The notes beneath the pieces are model-generated. The model was not told the origin of the DNA. It worked only from the letters and a program-made list of their open reading frames with translations, and did no database searches. The position numbers and the translations under genes are program-made. Shown one piece after another: positions 1 to 7,643 of a stretch of DNA of 64,000 nucleotides (positions are counted from its first letter, which is position 1; every line of letters starts with the position of its first letter). Origin of the DNA: Ensifer adhaerens (GTDB lineage Bacteria; Pseudomonadota; Alphaproteobacteria; Rhizobiales; Rhizobiaceae); the NCBI RefSeq assembly GCF_002940685.1, contig NZ_PNFP01000007.1:186001-250000 (forward strand). Reading direction: 5' to 3'.

Positions 1-1039
1 CTGGGTCAATGCCACCAACCTCTTCGATGCGTCGGCCGGCTTCGGCGGCAAGCGCGAGTCCGGCTTCGGCCGCGAGGGCGGCCGCGAAGGCTGCTACGAA
101 TATCTGAAGCCGAAGGCTTGGCTCGGCCGCAAGCCGCGTCCCGCCGTTGCCGAGCCGGCACTGAAACCCGTTGCCGGCGATTTCGCCATGCCTGATGTCG
201 ACCGCACCGCCAAGCTGTTCATCGGCGGCAAGCAGGCGCGGCCGGACGGCAACTATAACCGCAACGTGCTTTCGCCCAAGGGCAAGGTGCTCGGCGAGGT
301 CGGCGAGGGTAACCGCAAGGACATCCGCAACGCCGTCGTCGCGGCGCAAGCGGCCTCCGCCTGGTCTGCGGCAACGACCCATAACCGCGCGCAGATTCTC
401 TACTACATCGCCGAGAACTTGAGCGGCCGCGCCGACGAGTTCGCCGATCGCATCGTCGACATGACGGGTGCGTCTGCGGCCACCGCCAAGGCCGAAGTGG
501 AGGCTTCGATCGGGCGCCTCTTCACCTATGGCGCCTGGGTGGACAAGTACGAAGGCGCGATCCACCAGCCGCCGCTTCGCGGCGTCGCACTCGCGATACC
601 CGAGGCGATCGGTGTCGTCGGCGTGGTCTGCCCGCCGGAAGCGCCGCTGCTCGGCATGATCAGCCTGGTCGCGCCGCTGATTGCCACCGGCAACCGCGTC
701 GTCGTCGTGCCGAGCGAGCCGCATCCGCTGGCGGCGACGGATTTCTACACGGTGCTGGAAACGTCCGACGTTCCGGCCGGCGTCGTCAACATCGTCACCG
801 GTTCGGCGATCGAACTGGCAAAGACGCTGGCAAGCCACAATGATGTTGACGCGCTCTGGGCATTCGGCTCGCCGGAGCTTTCGACCCTGGTCGAAAAACT
901 CTCGGTCGGCAACCTGAAGCGCACTTTTGTCGATTATGGCAAGGCGACGAACTGGCTGGACCGCGAGGCGGCAGAGGGCCCCGCCTATCTGCGTCGCGCG
1001 ACGGATGTCAAGAATATCTGGATCCCCTACGGCGAGTAG
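1..1039 (+). CDS. Aldehyde dehydrogenase family protein with degenerate second ALDH domain (5' partial)
   Basis: The open frame enters from the left edge (frame starting at base 2) and is continuous to the stop at 1039, so the gene began upstream and the ATG at 188 is internal. The first ~45 residues are the C-terminus of a normal NAD(P)-dependent aldehyde dehydrogenase (the GFGGKRESGFGREGG region). A linker rich in Pro and Ala leads into a second ALDH-like domain with the Rossmann part (GVVGVVCPPEAPLLG; VDALWAFGSPEL). This then jumps from the position of the catalytic-Glu motif (here NLKRTFVDYGKA) almost directly to a C-terminal end (YLRRATDVKNIWIPYGE). The region that should hold the catalytic cysteine is missing, so domain two is probably non-catalytic. 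The mutarotase and ribokinase downstream suggest pentose or deoxyribose use. The family call is firm; the substrate is inferred. Confidence 0.85.
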   Translation, partial: WVNATNLFDASAGFGGKRESGFGREGGREGCYEYLKPKAWLGRKPRPAVAEPALKPVAGDFAMPDVDRTAKLFIGGKQARPDGNYNRNVLSPKGKVLGEVGEGNRKDIRNAVVAAQAASAWSAATTHNRAQILYYIAENLSGRADEFADRIVDMTGASAATAKAEVEASIGRLFTYGAWVDKYEGAIHQPPLRGVALAIPEAIGVVGVVCPPEAPLLGMISLVAPLIATGNRVVVVPSEPHPLAATDFYTVLETSDVPAGVVNIVTGSAIELAKTLASHNDVDALWAFGSPELSTLVEKLSVGNLKRTFVDYGKATNWLDREAAEGPAYLRRATDVKNIWIPYGE

Positions 1040-1167
1040 AGGATCCTCCTCGCGGGCCGGAGGGAGCCGGCTCGCGGGCACCTGTGCGGCGTGGGAAGGC
1101 GGCTTCCCCTTGCGCACGAGAGGAAGATTTGCGCCGGGCATGGCCGCCGGCGCCGGAGGAGGAATGC

Positions 1168-1620
1168 ATGCTCAAGAATATCGATCCCGCCCTCAATGCC
1201 GACGTGCTGCATGCACTTCGCGCGATGGGGCATGGCGACACGCTGGCGATCGTCGATACGAACTTTCCAGCCGATGCCGTCGCGCGTAAATCCGTGATCG
1301 GCAAGCTGCTGCGGATCGACAATGTGTCCGCGGCTCGGGCGATGGAGGCGGTTCTCTCCGTTCTGCCGCTCGATACCCCGCTGCAGCCTTCGGTCGGCCG
1401 GATGGAAGTGATGGGCGCGCCGGATGAACTTCCGGTCGTCCAGCGCGAGGTTCAGGCAGTGGTGGACAGGGCCGAGGGCAAGTCGGCGCCGCTTTACGGC
1501 ATCGAGCGTTTTGCCTTTTACGAGGAAGCGAAAAAGACCTACTGCGTCATCGTTACCGGCGAAACCCGGTTTTATGGCTGCTTCCTTCTCACCAAGGGTG
1601 TCATTCCACCCGCAGCGTGA
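1168..1620 (+). CDS. RbsD/FucU family sugar mutarotase
   Basis: This 150-residue protein matches the RbsD/FucU fold family, which interconverts anomers of ribose or fucose so that the right form reaches the kinase or isomerase. Recognisable stretches are LHALRAMGHGDTLAIVDTNFP near residue 15 and a C-terminal ETRFYGCFLLTKGV. The start at 1168 is chosen because GGAGGAGGA lies just upstream at 1155-1162; the same frame runs further up but has no better site. It sits 128 bp after the aldehyde dehydrogenase and 96 bp before a ribokinase, so it probably supplies the sugar anomer used by that kinase. Whether ribose, fucose or another pentose is the true substrate cannot be read from the sequence. 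Confidence 0.85.
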   Translation: MLKNIDPALNADVLHALRAMGHGDTLAIVDTNFPADAVARKSVIGKLLRIDNVSAARAMEAVLSVLPLDTPLQPSVGRMEVMGAPDELPVVQREVQAVVDRAEGKSAPLYGIERFAFYEEAKKTYCVIVTGETRFYGCFLLTKGVIPPAA

Positions 1621-1716
1621 CGCCTTCGGCGCGGCCGCGCCGAGCCTCTTTTCAACCAACGACATTCGGTTGCGTCCGTTGCGCGGCCGCAGATATTTCT
1701 TGAGGAAGTGCAGACG

Positions 1717-2652
1717 ATGAAGGCTGGCGTTTCGATACTTGGGATCTTCGTTGCGGATACGGCCTATCTGGCACGCCGGATGCCTGCGGTCGGTGAAACA
1801 ATCATCGGCAGCGGGTTCTCCGTCGGCCCCGGTGGCAAGGGGTCGAACCAGGCGGTGGCTGTCGCGCGCGCCGGCAGTCCGGTGACCTTCATCTCACGGC
1901 TCGGGCGAGACACATTCGGCGACATGGCGCTGCGCACCTCCGAGGACGCCGGTGTCACGACGAAAATCGTGATGATGGACGACCTTCCGACCGGTGCCGC
2001 CTTCATCTATGTCAACGACCAGAACGGCGAGAACGCCATCATCGTTTATCCGGGTGCCGCCGGTGCGATCGACGTCGGCGATGTCGAGGCGGCGCGCGAA
2101 ACCATCGAGACGTCGCGCGTGTTCGTCACTCAGTTGGAGCAGCCGGCGGCAGCCGCCCAGCGCGCGCTTGAAATCGCCCGTGCTGCCGGTGTCGTGACGG
2201 TCTTCAATCCGGCGCCTGCGGAGCCGTTTCCGGATGCGATCTATCCGCTCACAGACTATATCGTGCCGAACGAGACCGAGGCTGCGGCCATCGTCGGCTT
2301 TGCGCTCAATTCGATCGACGATGCACGACGTGCCGGGGATGCGCTTCTTGCCAAGGGTGCAGGCGCCGCGCTGATCACGCTCGGCGCGCGCGGCGTGCTC
2401 TATCACAATCATGATCAGTCGGTGCTGGTGCCAGCAATGGCGCCGGGACCGGTGATCGATACGACCGGAGCGGGGGACGCCTTCGTCGGTGGCTTCTCCG
2501 CAGCACTGGCGCGGGGTCTTGTGCCGGTCGAGGCGGTGCGGTTTGGCTGCGCGACGGCGGGCATTGCGGTCACGCGCCGCGGCACGGCGCCTGCCATGCC
2601 GACGCTTGCGGAGATCGAGGCGTTCCTGGCAAGGGGCGAGGCCGCCCGCTGA
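1717..2652 (+). CDS. rbsK: Ribokinase, PfkB carbohydrate kinase family
   Basis: This 311-residue cytoplasmic kinase carries the PfkB signatures. Near the N-terminus is the GGKGSNQAVAVARAG substrate motif, and near residue 250 is DTTGAGDAFVGGF with the catalytic Asp and the anion hole. The length is normal for ribokinase, which phosphorylates D-ribose at O5 with ATP. ATG 1717 is preferred over the in-frame GTG at 1708 because GAGGA at 1702-1706 is correctly spaced only for the ATG. The gene closes the run aldehyde dehydrogenase - mutarotase - kinase. Deoxyribokinase activity is an alternative, given the aldehyde dehydrogenase and common rhizobial deoxyribose operons. Confidence 0.85.
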   Translation: MKAGVSILGIFVADTAYLARRMPAVGETIIGSGFSVGPGGKGSNQAVAVARAGSPVTFISRLGRDTFGDMALRTSEDAGVTTKIVMMDDLPTGAAFIYVNDQNGENAIIVYPGAAGAIDVGDVEAARETIETSRVFVTQLEQPAAAAQRALEIARAAGVVTVFNPAPAEPFPDAIYPLTDYIVPNETEAAAIVGFALNSIDDARRAGDALLAKGAGAALITLGARGVLYHNHDQSVLVPAMAPGPVIDTTGAGDAFVGGFSAALARGLVPVEAVRFGCATAGIAVTRRGTAPAMPTLAEIEAFLARGEAAR

Positions 2653-2678
2653 TCGCGGACGGCCCTGGAGAGTTTGGC

Positions 2679-3185
2679 TTACTTCTTCTCGGCGCGCGCG
2701 GCGGCGAGGAAGGCGAGCTTTGCCGGCATTTCCAGGTGCTTGGAAAGCGCGACGCGCTCCGGCGTGTAGTGATGCTCGACGTCAAGGCAGTTGACCGTGC
2801 CGAGCAGTTCGCCGCCGACGACAACCGGAATGTTGGCGACCGAGCCACAGCCGAGCGACCAGATGGTTTCGTGATCGCCGAAGACCTTGGAAATGTCGAC
2901 GATGGTGTTGGCGACGAAGGTCTGGTGCGCCTTGTGCACGATGTCGAACCAGCTGTCGTAGCGGATCGGCTTGGTGCCGGAAGTCGGGTATTCCTCGGGA
3001 TGCGAGGTATAGGCCCGGCGGGCGACTTCGTTGACCATGTCGACCGTCATGATGGTGAAGAGCTTGGCGCCGATCACCTGGCGGCAAAGGGTCTGCAATG
3101 CGGTCCATACCGCATCGGCATCGGTGGTCTTGGCAATTGCCGCGTCGAATTCCGCCAGCGCGGCAGCGATCTGTTCACTGTTCAT
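2679..3185 (-). CDS. GAF domain-containing protein
   Basis: A single stand-alone GAF domain fills this 168-residue protein (about residues 20-160). Its core includes a short Ala-rich helix, a strand with VIGAKLFTIMTVD, and a C-terminal GELLGTVNCLDVEHHYT segment. GAF domains bind small ligands such as cyclic nucleotides or aromatic compounds, or can be enzymatic; no partner domain is attached. It lies 75 bp downstream of the last ATPase of the minus-strand oligopeptide-type transporter and is probably the last gene of that operon. It might sense or modify the transported compound, but that is inference from position only. Confidence 0.75.
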   Translation of the reverse strand: MNSEQIAAALAEFDAAIAKTTDADAVWTALQTLCRQVIGAKLFTIMTVDMVNEVARRAYTSHPEEYPTSGTKPIRYDSWFDIVHKAHQTFVANTIVDISKVFGDHETIWSLGCGSVANIPVVVGGELLGTVNCLDVEHHYTPERVALSKHLEMPAKLAFLAAARAEKK

Positions 3186-3260
3186 GCTATGTCCTTGGAG
3201 TTGCTCGATATTTAGAGCGGGACGCGGACGAAATGTCGCCCGCGTTTTCCTAGTCCCGTT

Positions 3261-4001
3261 CTAGTTGGCATGCGCGGCGCTGATCTGCATCAGCTCACGC
3301 GAATAGGGATCCTTGAGGTCACCGCGCTTGAGGTCGGCGACATCGGCAATCTCGACGATCCGGCCCTGGCGCATGACGGCAAGGCGATCGCAGAGGAAGG
3401 AGACGACCGCCAGGTTGTGGGTGACCATCAGGAAGGTGAGGTTCTGTTCGCGTCGGAGGCGCTTCAACAAGTTGAGGATTTCGGCCTGGACCGAAACGTC
3501 GAGCGCGGATGTCGGCTCGTCGAGCAGCAGCACCTTCGGCTTCAGCATCAGTGCACGGGCAATCGCCACGCGCTGGCGCTGGCCGCCCGAGAGCTGGTGC
3601 GGAAAGCGGAAGCGGAACTTGCGGTCGAGGCCGACCGAGGTCATGACCTCTTCGATCCGGGCGTTGCGGTCGCCGATGCCGTGGATCGTTAAGGCTTCGC
3701 CGAGCGTGGCGTCGACGGTCTTGCGCGGGTGCAGCGAGCCATAGGGGTCCTGGAACACCATCTGGCACTGGCGTGAGAAGGCGCGGTCGATGCCGTGGCC
3801 ACGGGACGAGCCGAGCACGGTGATCTCGCCGGACCATTCCGGCGCGAGACCTGCGATCGCCTTCAAGACGGTCGATTTGCCCGAGCCGCTTTCGCCGACA
3901 AGCGCAAAGCTCTCGCCGTCGGCGATATCGAGATTGACGTCGTGGGTGATCTGCACGTCGCCATAGGAGATGTCGAGGTTTTTCAGAGAAAGCGCGGTCA
4001 T
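3261..4001 (-). CDS. Oligopeptide/dipeptide-type ABC transporter ATP-binding protein (DppF-like)
   Basis: This ABC ATPase of 246 residues has Walker A GESGSGKST, signature LSGGQRQR and Walker B VLLLDEPTSALD, in the arrangement of DppF/OppF proteins. It is clearly shorter than the usual ~320-330 residues because it lacks the C-terminal extension of that subfamily. The start is set at 4001 because this ATG overlaps the stop of the upstream ATPase as ATGA (3998-4001); a start at 4013 would overlap further. It is the second of two ATPases that would form a heterodimer to energise import through the permeases encoded upstream. Confidence 0.9.
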   Translation of the reverse strand: MTALSLKNLDISYGDVQITHDVNLDIADGESFALVGESGSGKSTVLKAIAGLAPEWSGEITVLGSSRGHGIDRAFSRQCQMVFQDPYGSLHPRKTVDATLGEALTIHGIGDRNARIEEVMTSVGLDRKFRFRFPHQLSGGQRQRVAIARALMLKPKVLLLDEPTSALDVSVQAEILNLLKRLRREQNLTFLMVTHNLAVVSFLCDRLAVMRQGRIVEIADVADLKRGDLKDPYSRELMQISAAHAN

Positions 4002-4831
4002 GCCTTGGCCCATGCGCTGCGGTCGAGCACCGGCAGCTCGTCCCGTGTTTCATCGAGGCGCGGAATGGAGGCGATCAGCCCGCGCGTATAGGGGTGCTTG
4101 GCCGCCATCAGCTCGCCCGCCTTGCATTCCTCGACCACCTCGCCGGTGTTCATCACGAGAATGCGGTCGCAATAGCTGGAGACGAGGTTGAGGTCGTGGC
4201 TGATGAAGATCAGCCCCATGCCCTTGCGCTTGACCAGCTCATCGATGATGTCGAGCACCTGGGCCTGGACGGAAACGTCGAGCGCCGAGGTCGGCTCGTC
4301 GGCGATCAGAAGGTCCGGCTCGGGGATCAACATCATCGCGATCATCACGCGCTGGCCCATGCCACCGGAGACTTCGTGCGGGTAGAGCTTGGCGACGCGT
4401 TCCGGATCTGCAATGCGCACCGATTCCAGCATCGTAAGCACGCGAGCGTTGACCTCGCGGCGCGGCAGCTTCTGGTGCGTCAGCAGCGCTTCGGCGATCT
4501 GCTCGCCGATGGTCATGACCGGGTTCAGCGAGAACTTCGGGTCCTGCATCACCATGGAGATGCGGGCGCCGCGGATGGCGCGCATCTGCCGCTCGGACTG
4601 CTTCAGGAGGTCGACGCCGTCAAAGACGAGCTTGTCGGCGGTGACCCGGCCTGGAGCCCGGATGAGTTGCAGGATCGAGCGGCCGGTCATCGACTTGCCC
4701 GAGCCGCTTTCGCCGACGATGCCGAGGCGTTCGCGGCCAAGCGTGAAGGAGATGCCGCGCACGACTTCGAGATCACCGCGGGGCGTCGGGAAGGTGACGC
4801 GCAGGTTTTCGACTTCGAGAAGATTGCTCAT
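3998..4831 (-). CDS. Oligopeptide/dipeptide-type ABC transporter ATP-binding protein (DppD-like)
   Basis: A 277-residue ABC ATPase with Walker A GESGSGKS, a slightly unusual signature SGGMGQR in place of SGGQ(R/Q)QR, and Walker B LLIADEPTSALD. The C-terminal HPYTRGLIASIPRL stretch is typical of DppD/OppD. It overlaps the permease gene before it (4829-4833) and the ATPase after it (3998-4001) by ATGA, so translation is likely coupled. It provides one half of the ATPase pair of this importer. The substrate class (peptide, nickel, glycoside or opine) cannot be told from the ATPase. Confidence 0.92.
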   Translation of the reverse strand: MSNLLEVENLRVTFPTPRGDLEVVRGISFTLGRERLGIVGESGSGKSMTGRSILQLIRAPGRVTADKLVFDGVDLLKQSERQMRAIRGARISMVMQDPKFSLNPVMTIGEQIAEALLTHQKLPRREVNARVLTMLESVRIADPERVAKLYPHEVSGGMGQRVMIAMMLIPEPDLLIADEPTSALDVSVQAQVLDIIDELVKRKGMGLIFISHDLNLVSSYCDRILVMNTGEVVEECKAGELMAAKHPYTRGLIASIPRLDETRDELPVLDRSAWAKA

Positions 4832-5736
4832 CAGCGTTGCTCCCCGCTCTTCGGATCGAGCACGTCACGCAGGCCGTCGCCGAGGAAGCAGAAGCCGAGG
4901 CTGACGAGGATGATGGCAAAGCCGGGCATGGTCGCGACCCACCACTGGTCGAGAATGAACGAGCGGCCGCGCGAGATCATCGCGCCCCATTCGGGAAGCG
5001 GCGGCTGGGCGCCGAGACCGATGAAGCCGAGGCCGGCAGCCGTCAGGATGATGCCGGCCATGTCGAGCGTGACGCGGACGATCATCGAGGATGTGCAGAG
5101 CGGCAGCACATGGCCGAGATTGACCCGGAGGCTCGATGCGCCAAGCAGGCGGACTGCCGAAATGAACTCGGAGTTCTTGAAGGTCAGCGTCTCCGCACGA
5201 GCGACACGGGCATAGCCGGGCCAGGAGGTGATTGCGATGGCGATGATCGCGTTCTCGATGCCGGGACCAAGGGCTGCGACGAACGCAAGCGCCAGGATGA
5301 GCTTCGGCAGCGACAGGAAGATGTCGGTGATGCCCATCAGGATGCGATCGACCCAGCCGCCGAAGTAGCCGGCGGCAACGCCGATCACCAGGCCGGCAGG
5401 GGCTGCGAGCACGGCAACCAGCGTGACGATGGCAAGCGTGATGCGTGAGCCGTAGACGACGCGGGACCAGATGTCGCGACCAAGCTCGTCTGTTCCCATC
5501 CAGTGGGCGGCACTTGGCGGCAGCAACCGTTCGCTGAGCGACTGGCGCAGCGGATCATGGGTGGCGAGCCACGGTGCAAAGAGTGCGGTCAGCACCAGAA
5601 CGAGGATGATGACGGCGCCGACAACGGCGAGCGGATTGCGCATCAGCGCACCGAAGATGCGATAGAAGCGGCCGAGGCGGGCCTGCATCGGCGAGGCGGG
5701 GCTGTCGTCGATCAGCCAGTCGCGAAATGTGGTCAT
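4831..5736 (-). CDS. Oligopeptide/dipeptide-type ABC transporter permease (DppC-like)
   Basis: This 301-residue inner-membrane permease carries the DppC hallmarks: a first membrane segment around residues 30-55 (NPLAVVGAVIILVLVLTALF), then MGTDELGRDIWSRVVYGSR, then the BPD transport domain with further membrane helices. The start is placed at 5736, not at the in-frame ATG at 5760, because GGGAGGAGC precedes the inner ATG at proper distance. It overlaps the DppD-like gene by ATGA and follows the DppB-like gene with about 13 bp between, all in one minus-strand operon. Confidence 0.92.
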   Translation of the reverse strand: MTTFRDWLIDDSPASPMQARLGRFYRIFGALMRNPLAVVGAVIILVLVLTALFAPWLATHDPLRQSLSERLLPPSAAHWMGTDELGRDIWSRVVYGSRITLAIVTLVAVLAAPAGLVIGVAAGYFGGWVDRILMGITDIFLSLPKLILALAFVAALGPGIENAIIAIAITSWPGYARVARAETLTFKNSEFISAVRLLGASSLRVNLGHVLPLCTSSMIVRVTLDMAGIILTAAGLGFIGLGAQPPLPEWGAMISRGRSFILDQWWVATMPGFAIILVSLGFCFLGDGLRDVLDPKSGEQR

Positions 5737-5749
5737 GGTCGCTCCTCCC

Positions 5750-6823
5750 TTAGCGTGCACGCGGATCGAGCACGCGGTAGAGCACGTCCGAAATCTTGTT
5801 GATGCCGATGAAGACCGCGCCGATCACGAGGGTCGAGCCGAGCACGGCCGACATGTCGGCATTGAGCAGAGCGACGGTCAGGTAGTTGCCGATGCCGGGC
5901 CAGGAGAAGATCGTCTCGATCATCACGGAGCCTTCGAGCAGGCCGGCATAGGAAAGCCCGATGACGGTGATCAGCGGCACGCGGATCGGCCGGAAGGCGT
6001 GGCGCCAGATGACCAGGCGCTCCGGCACGCCTTTGACCCGGGCGGTCGTCACATATTCCTGGCTCAACTGGTCGAGCATGAAGGACCGCGTCATGCGGGC
6101 GATATAGGCGAGCGAGAAGAAGCCGAGGCAGGAGGCCGGCAGGATCAGGTGCCAGACGGCGTTGCCGAAGATCTCCCATTCGCCGGCGATGATGCTGTCG
6201 ACGAGGATCAGGCCCGTGACCGGCGACACCATGCCGTCATAGAAGATATCGACGCGGCCGGGACCGCCGACCCATTTCAGCCGTGCGTAGAAGATAGCGA
6301 GGCCGACAAGGCCGAGCCAGAAGGCGGGCACCGAATAGCCGAGCAGGCCGATGACGCGGATGCCCTGGTCGAGCCAGGAGCCGCGGCGGGCGGCGGCAAA
6401 AACACCGAGCGGAACGCCGATCAGCACGCCCAGGATAATGCCGAGCGTCGCCATTTCGAGCGTCGCCGGAAAGACGCGGGCGAGGTCCTCGATAACAGGC
6501 TTTCCCGTCGAAACCGAGGTGCCGAAGTTGCCGGTGACAACGTCGCCGACATAGCTGACGAACTGGGTGATCAGCGGCTGGTCGAGCCCCATCTCCTGAC
6601 GCACGCGCTCATAGACGGCGACCGGAGCGCGGTCGCCGACGACGGCCAGGACCGGGTCGATCGGTACGATGCGACCGATGAAGAAGGTGATGGCGAGCAG
6701 GCCTAGGAAGGTCACTGCAAGCGTGATCAGGAAGCCTGCCAAGGACGTGAGACGCTGCCTGTTTCGGCTTGGTCGGGCGGCGCGGCGCGTGGGCGCTGCT
6801 GCTGTCGTGCTGTCGTTTGCCAC
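5750..6823 (-). CDS. Oligopeptide/dipeptide-type ABC transporter permease (DppB-like)
   Basis: The 357-residue DppB-type permease begins at a GTG (6823) after AGGGATGG. Its N-terminus is a 25-residue Ala/Arg-rich cytoplasmic tail. A first membrane helix (near residues 28-50) comes next, then a periplasmic segment containing MGLDQPLITQF and the permease domain with the EAA-type loop. The C-terminus is rich in membrane helices. It is the first gene of the minus-strand transporter operon, facing a divergent XRE-cupin regulator across 129 bp. The binding protein is encoded on the other side of that regulator. Confidence 0.92.
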   Translation of the reverse strand: MANDSTTAAAPTRRAARPSRNRQRLTSLAGFLITLAVTFLGLLAITFFIGRIVPIDPVLAVVGDRAPVAVYERVRQEMGLDQPLITQFVSYVGDVVTGNFGTSVSTGKPVIEDLARVFPATLEMATLGIILGVLIGVPLGVFAAARRGSWLDQGIRVIGLLGYSVPAFWLGLVGLAIFYARLKWVGGPGRVDIFYDGMVSPVTGLILVDSIIAGEWEIFGNAVWHLILPASCLGFFSLAYIARMTRSFMLDQLSQEYVTTARVKGVPERLVIWRHAFRPIRVPLITVIGLSYAGLLEGSVMIETIFSWPGIGNYLTVALLNADMSAVLGSTLVIGAVFIGINKISDVLYRVLDPRAR

Positions 6824-6952
6824 GTGGCGATTCCATCCCTTCTCGCTTGCGGTCTGAATTGTCGATAGCGCAAAAATTCGCTTGGAGTATATAAATAAGT
6901 TTGCTTAAATCAAAAAAATTTTACTGGGGCGGAAACGGGAGGAGCAACCGCA
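6824..6952. promoter_or_regulatory. Divergent promoter region of the split ABC system
   Basis: This 129-bp gap lies between the DppB-like permease (minus) and the XRE-cupin regulator (plus). Its middle, about 6870-6925, is strikingly AT-rich compared with the flanking genes and includes runs such as TATAAATAAG and CAAAAAAATTTTA. It must hold promoters for both directions and is the natural place for the regulator's operator. No single -35/-10 pair stands out. Confidence 0.55.
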
Positions 6953-7633
6953 GTGAGCGATCCGTCGCAGGATACGGAAGCCGCTTCGGCTAAGTCCGGG
7001 GCAGGGCAGCCGAAGGTGGGCGCGCTGGTGCGTGCGCGTCGACGGCAGATGCATATGACGCTTCAGGCCTTGAGCGACGCGGCAGGCGTTTCGGTCGGCT
7101 ACCTGAGCCAGATCGAGCGCGATCTCGCCATGCCGTCGCTCGGCACGCTGGCGCAGATCGCTCAAGGCTTGGGCGCCGAGCTCAATCATTTCATCCTGGC
7201 GCCGGCGATCGACACAGGGCTGTCGCGCGCCGAGGGGCGCATGGTGTTTTCCGTCGGCGGTTCGCCGGTTTCCTATGAGCGGATCGGCGCGGATTTTGCC
7301 GGCAACCAGCTGTCGAGCTTCGTCATTACCATTCCACCGGGGCATCGCTCCGAGGTCTTCAGCCACGAGGGCGAAGAGCTTGTCTATATGCTCGAGGGCG
7401 AGATCCTGTTCGGGCTCGATGGCGACGACACCATGCTTTCGCCCGGCGACGGCCTGCATTTTCGCGGTATCCAGCCGCACTACTGGTGGAACAAGACAGA
7501 CAAAGCCGTCCGGCTGATCTGGACCGGCACGCTGCCGCTCTTCCGCCTGCGCGCTTCCCAATCCAACGAGACCGGCGCGCCACAGGCGCTCCCGAAGCCG
7601 GCACCGACAAAAACCAAGCCTCATCGAAAATAG
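6953..7633 (+). CDS. XRE family transcriptional regulator with C-terminal cupin domain
   Basis: The 226-residue protein has a Cro/CI-type helix-turn-helix at residues ~22-76 (VRARRRQMHMTLQALSDAAG, then VGYLSQIERD) and a cupin sensor domain at ~120-205 (SHEGEELVYMLEGEI; SPGDGLHFRGIQPH). The translation start is GTG 6953, preceded by GGAGGAGC. This architecture is common in local regulators of uptake and catabolic genes, in which the cupin binds a small effector. It is divergent from the permease operon and 4-10 bp upstream of the binding-protein gene, so it probably controls both halves of the transporter. The C-terminal ~20 residues are a Pro/Lys-rich tail. Confidence 0.88.
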   Translation: MSDPSQDTEAASAKSGAGQPKVGALVRARRRQMHMTLQALSDAAGVSVGYLSQIERDLAMPSLGTLAQIAQGLGAELNHFILAPAIDTGLSRAEGRMVFSVGGSPVSYERIGADFAGNQLSSFVITIPPGHRSEVFSHEGEELVYMLEGEILFGLDGDDTMLSPGDGLHFRGIQPHYWWNKTDKAVRLIWTGTLPLFRLRASQSNETGAPQALPKPAPTKTKPHRK

Positions 7634-7643
7634 GAGAATGATG

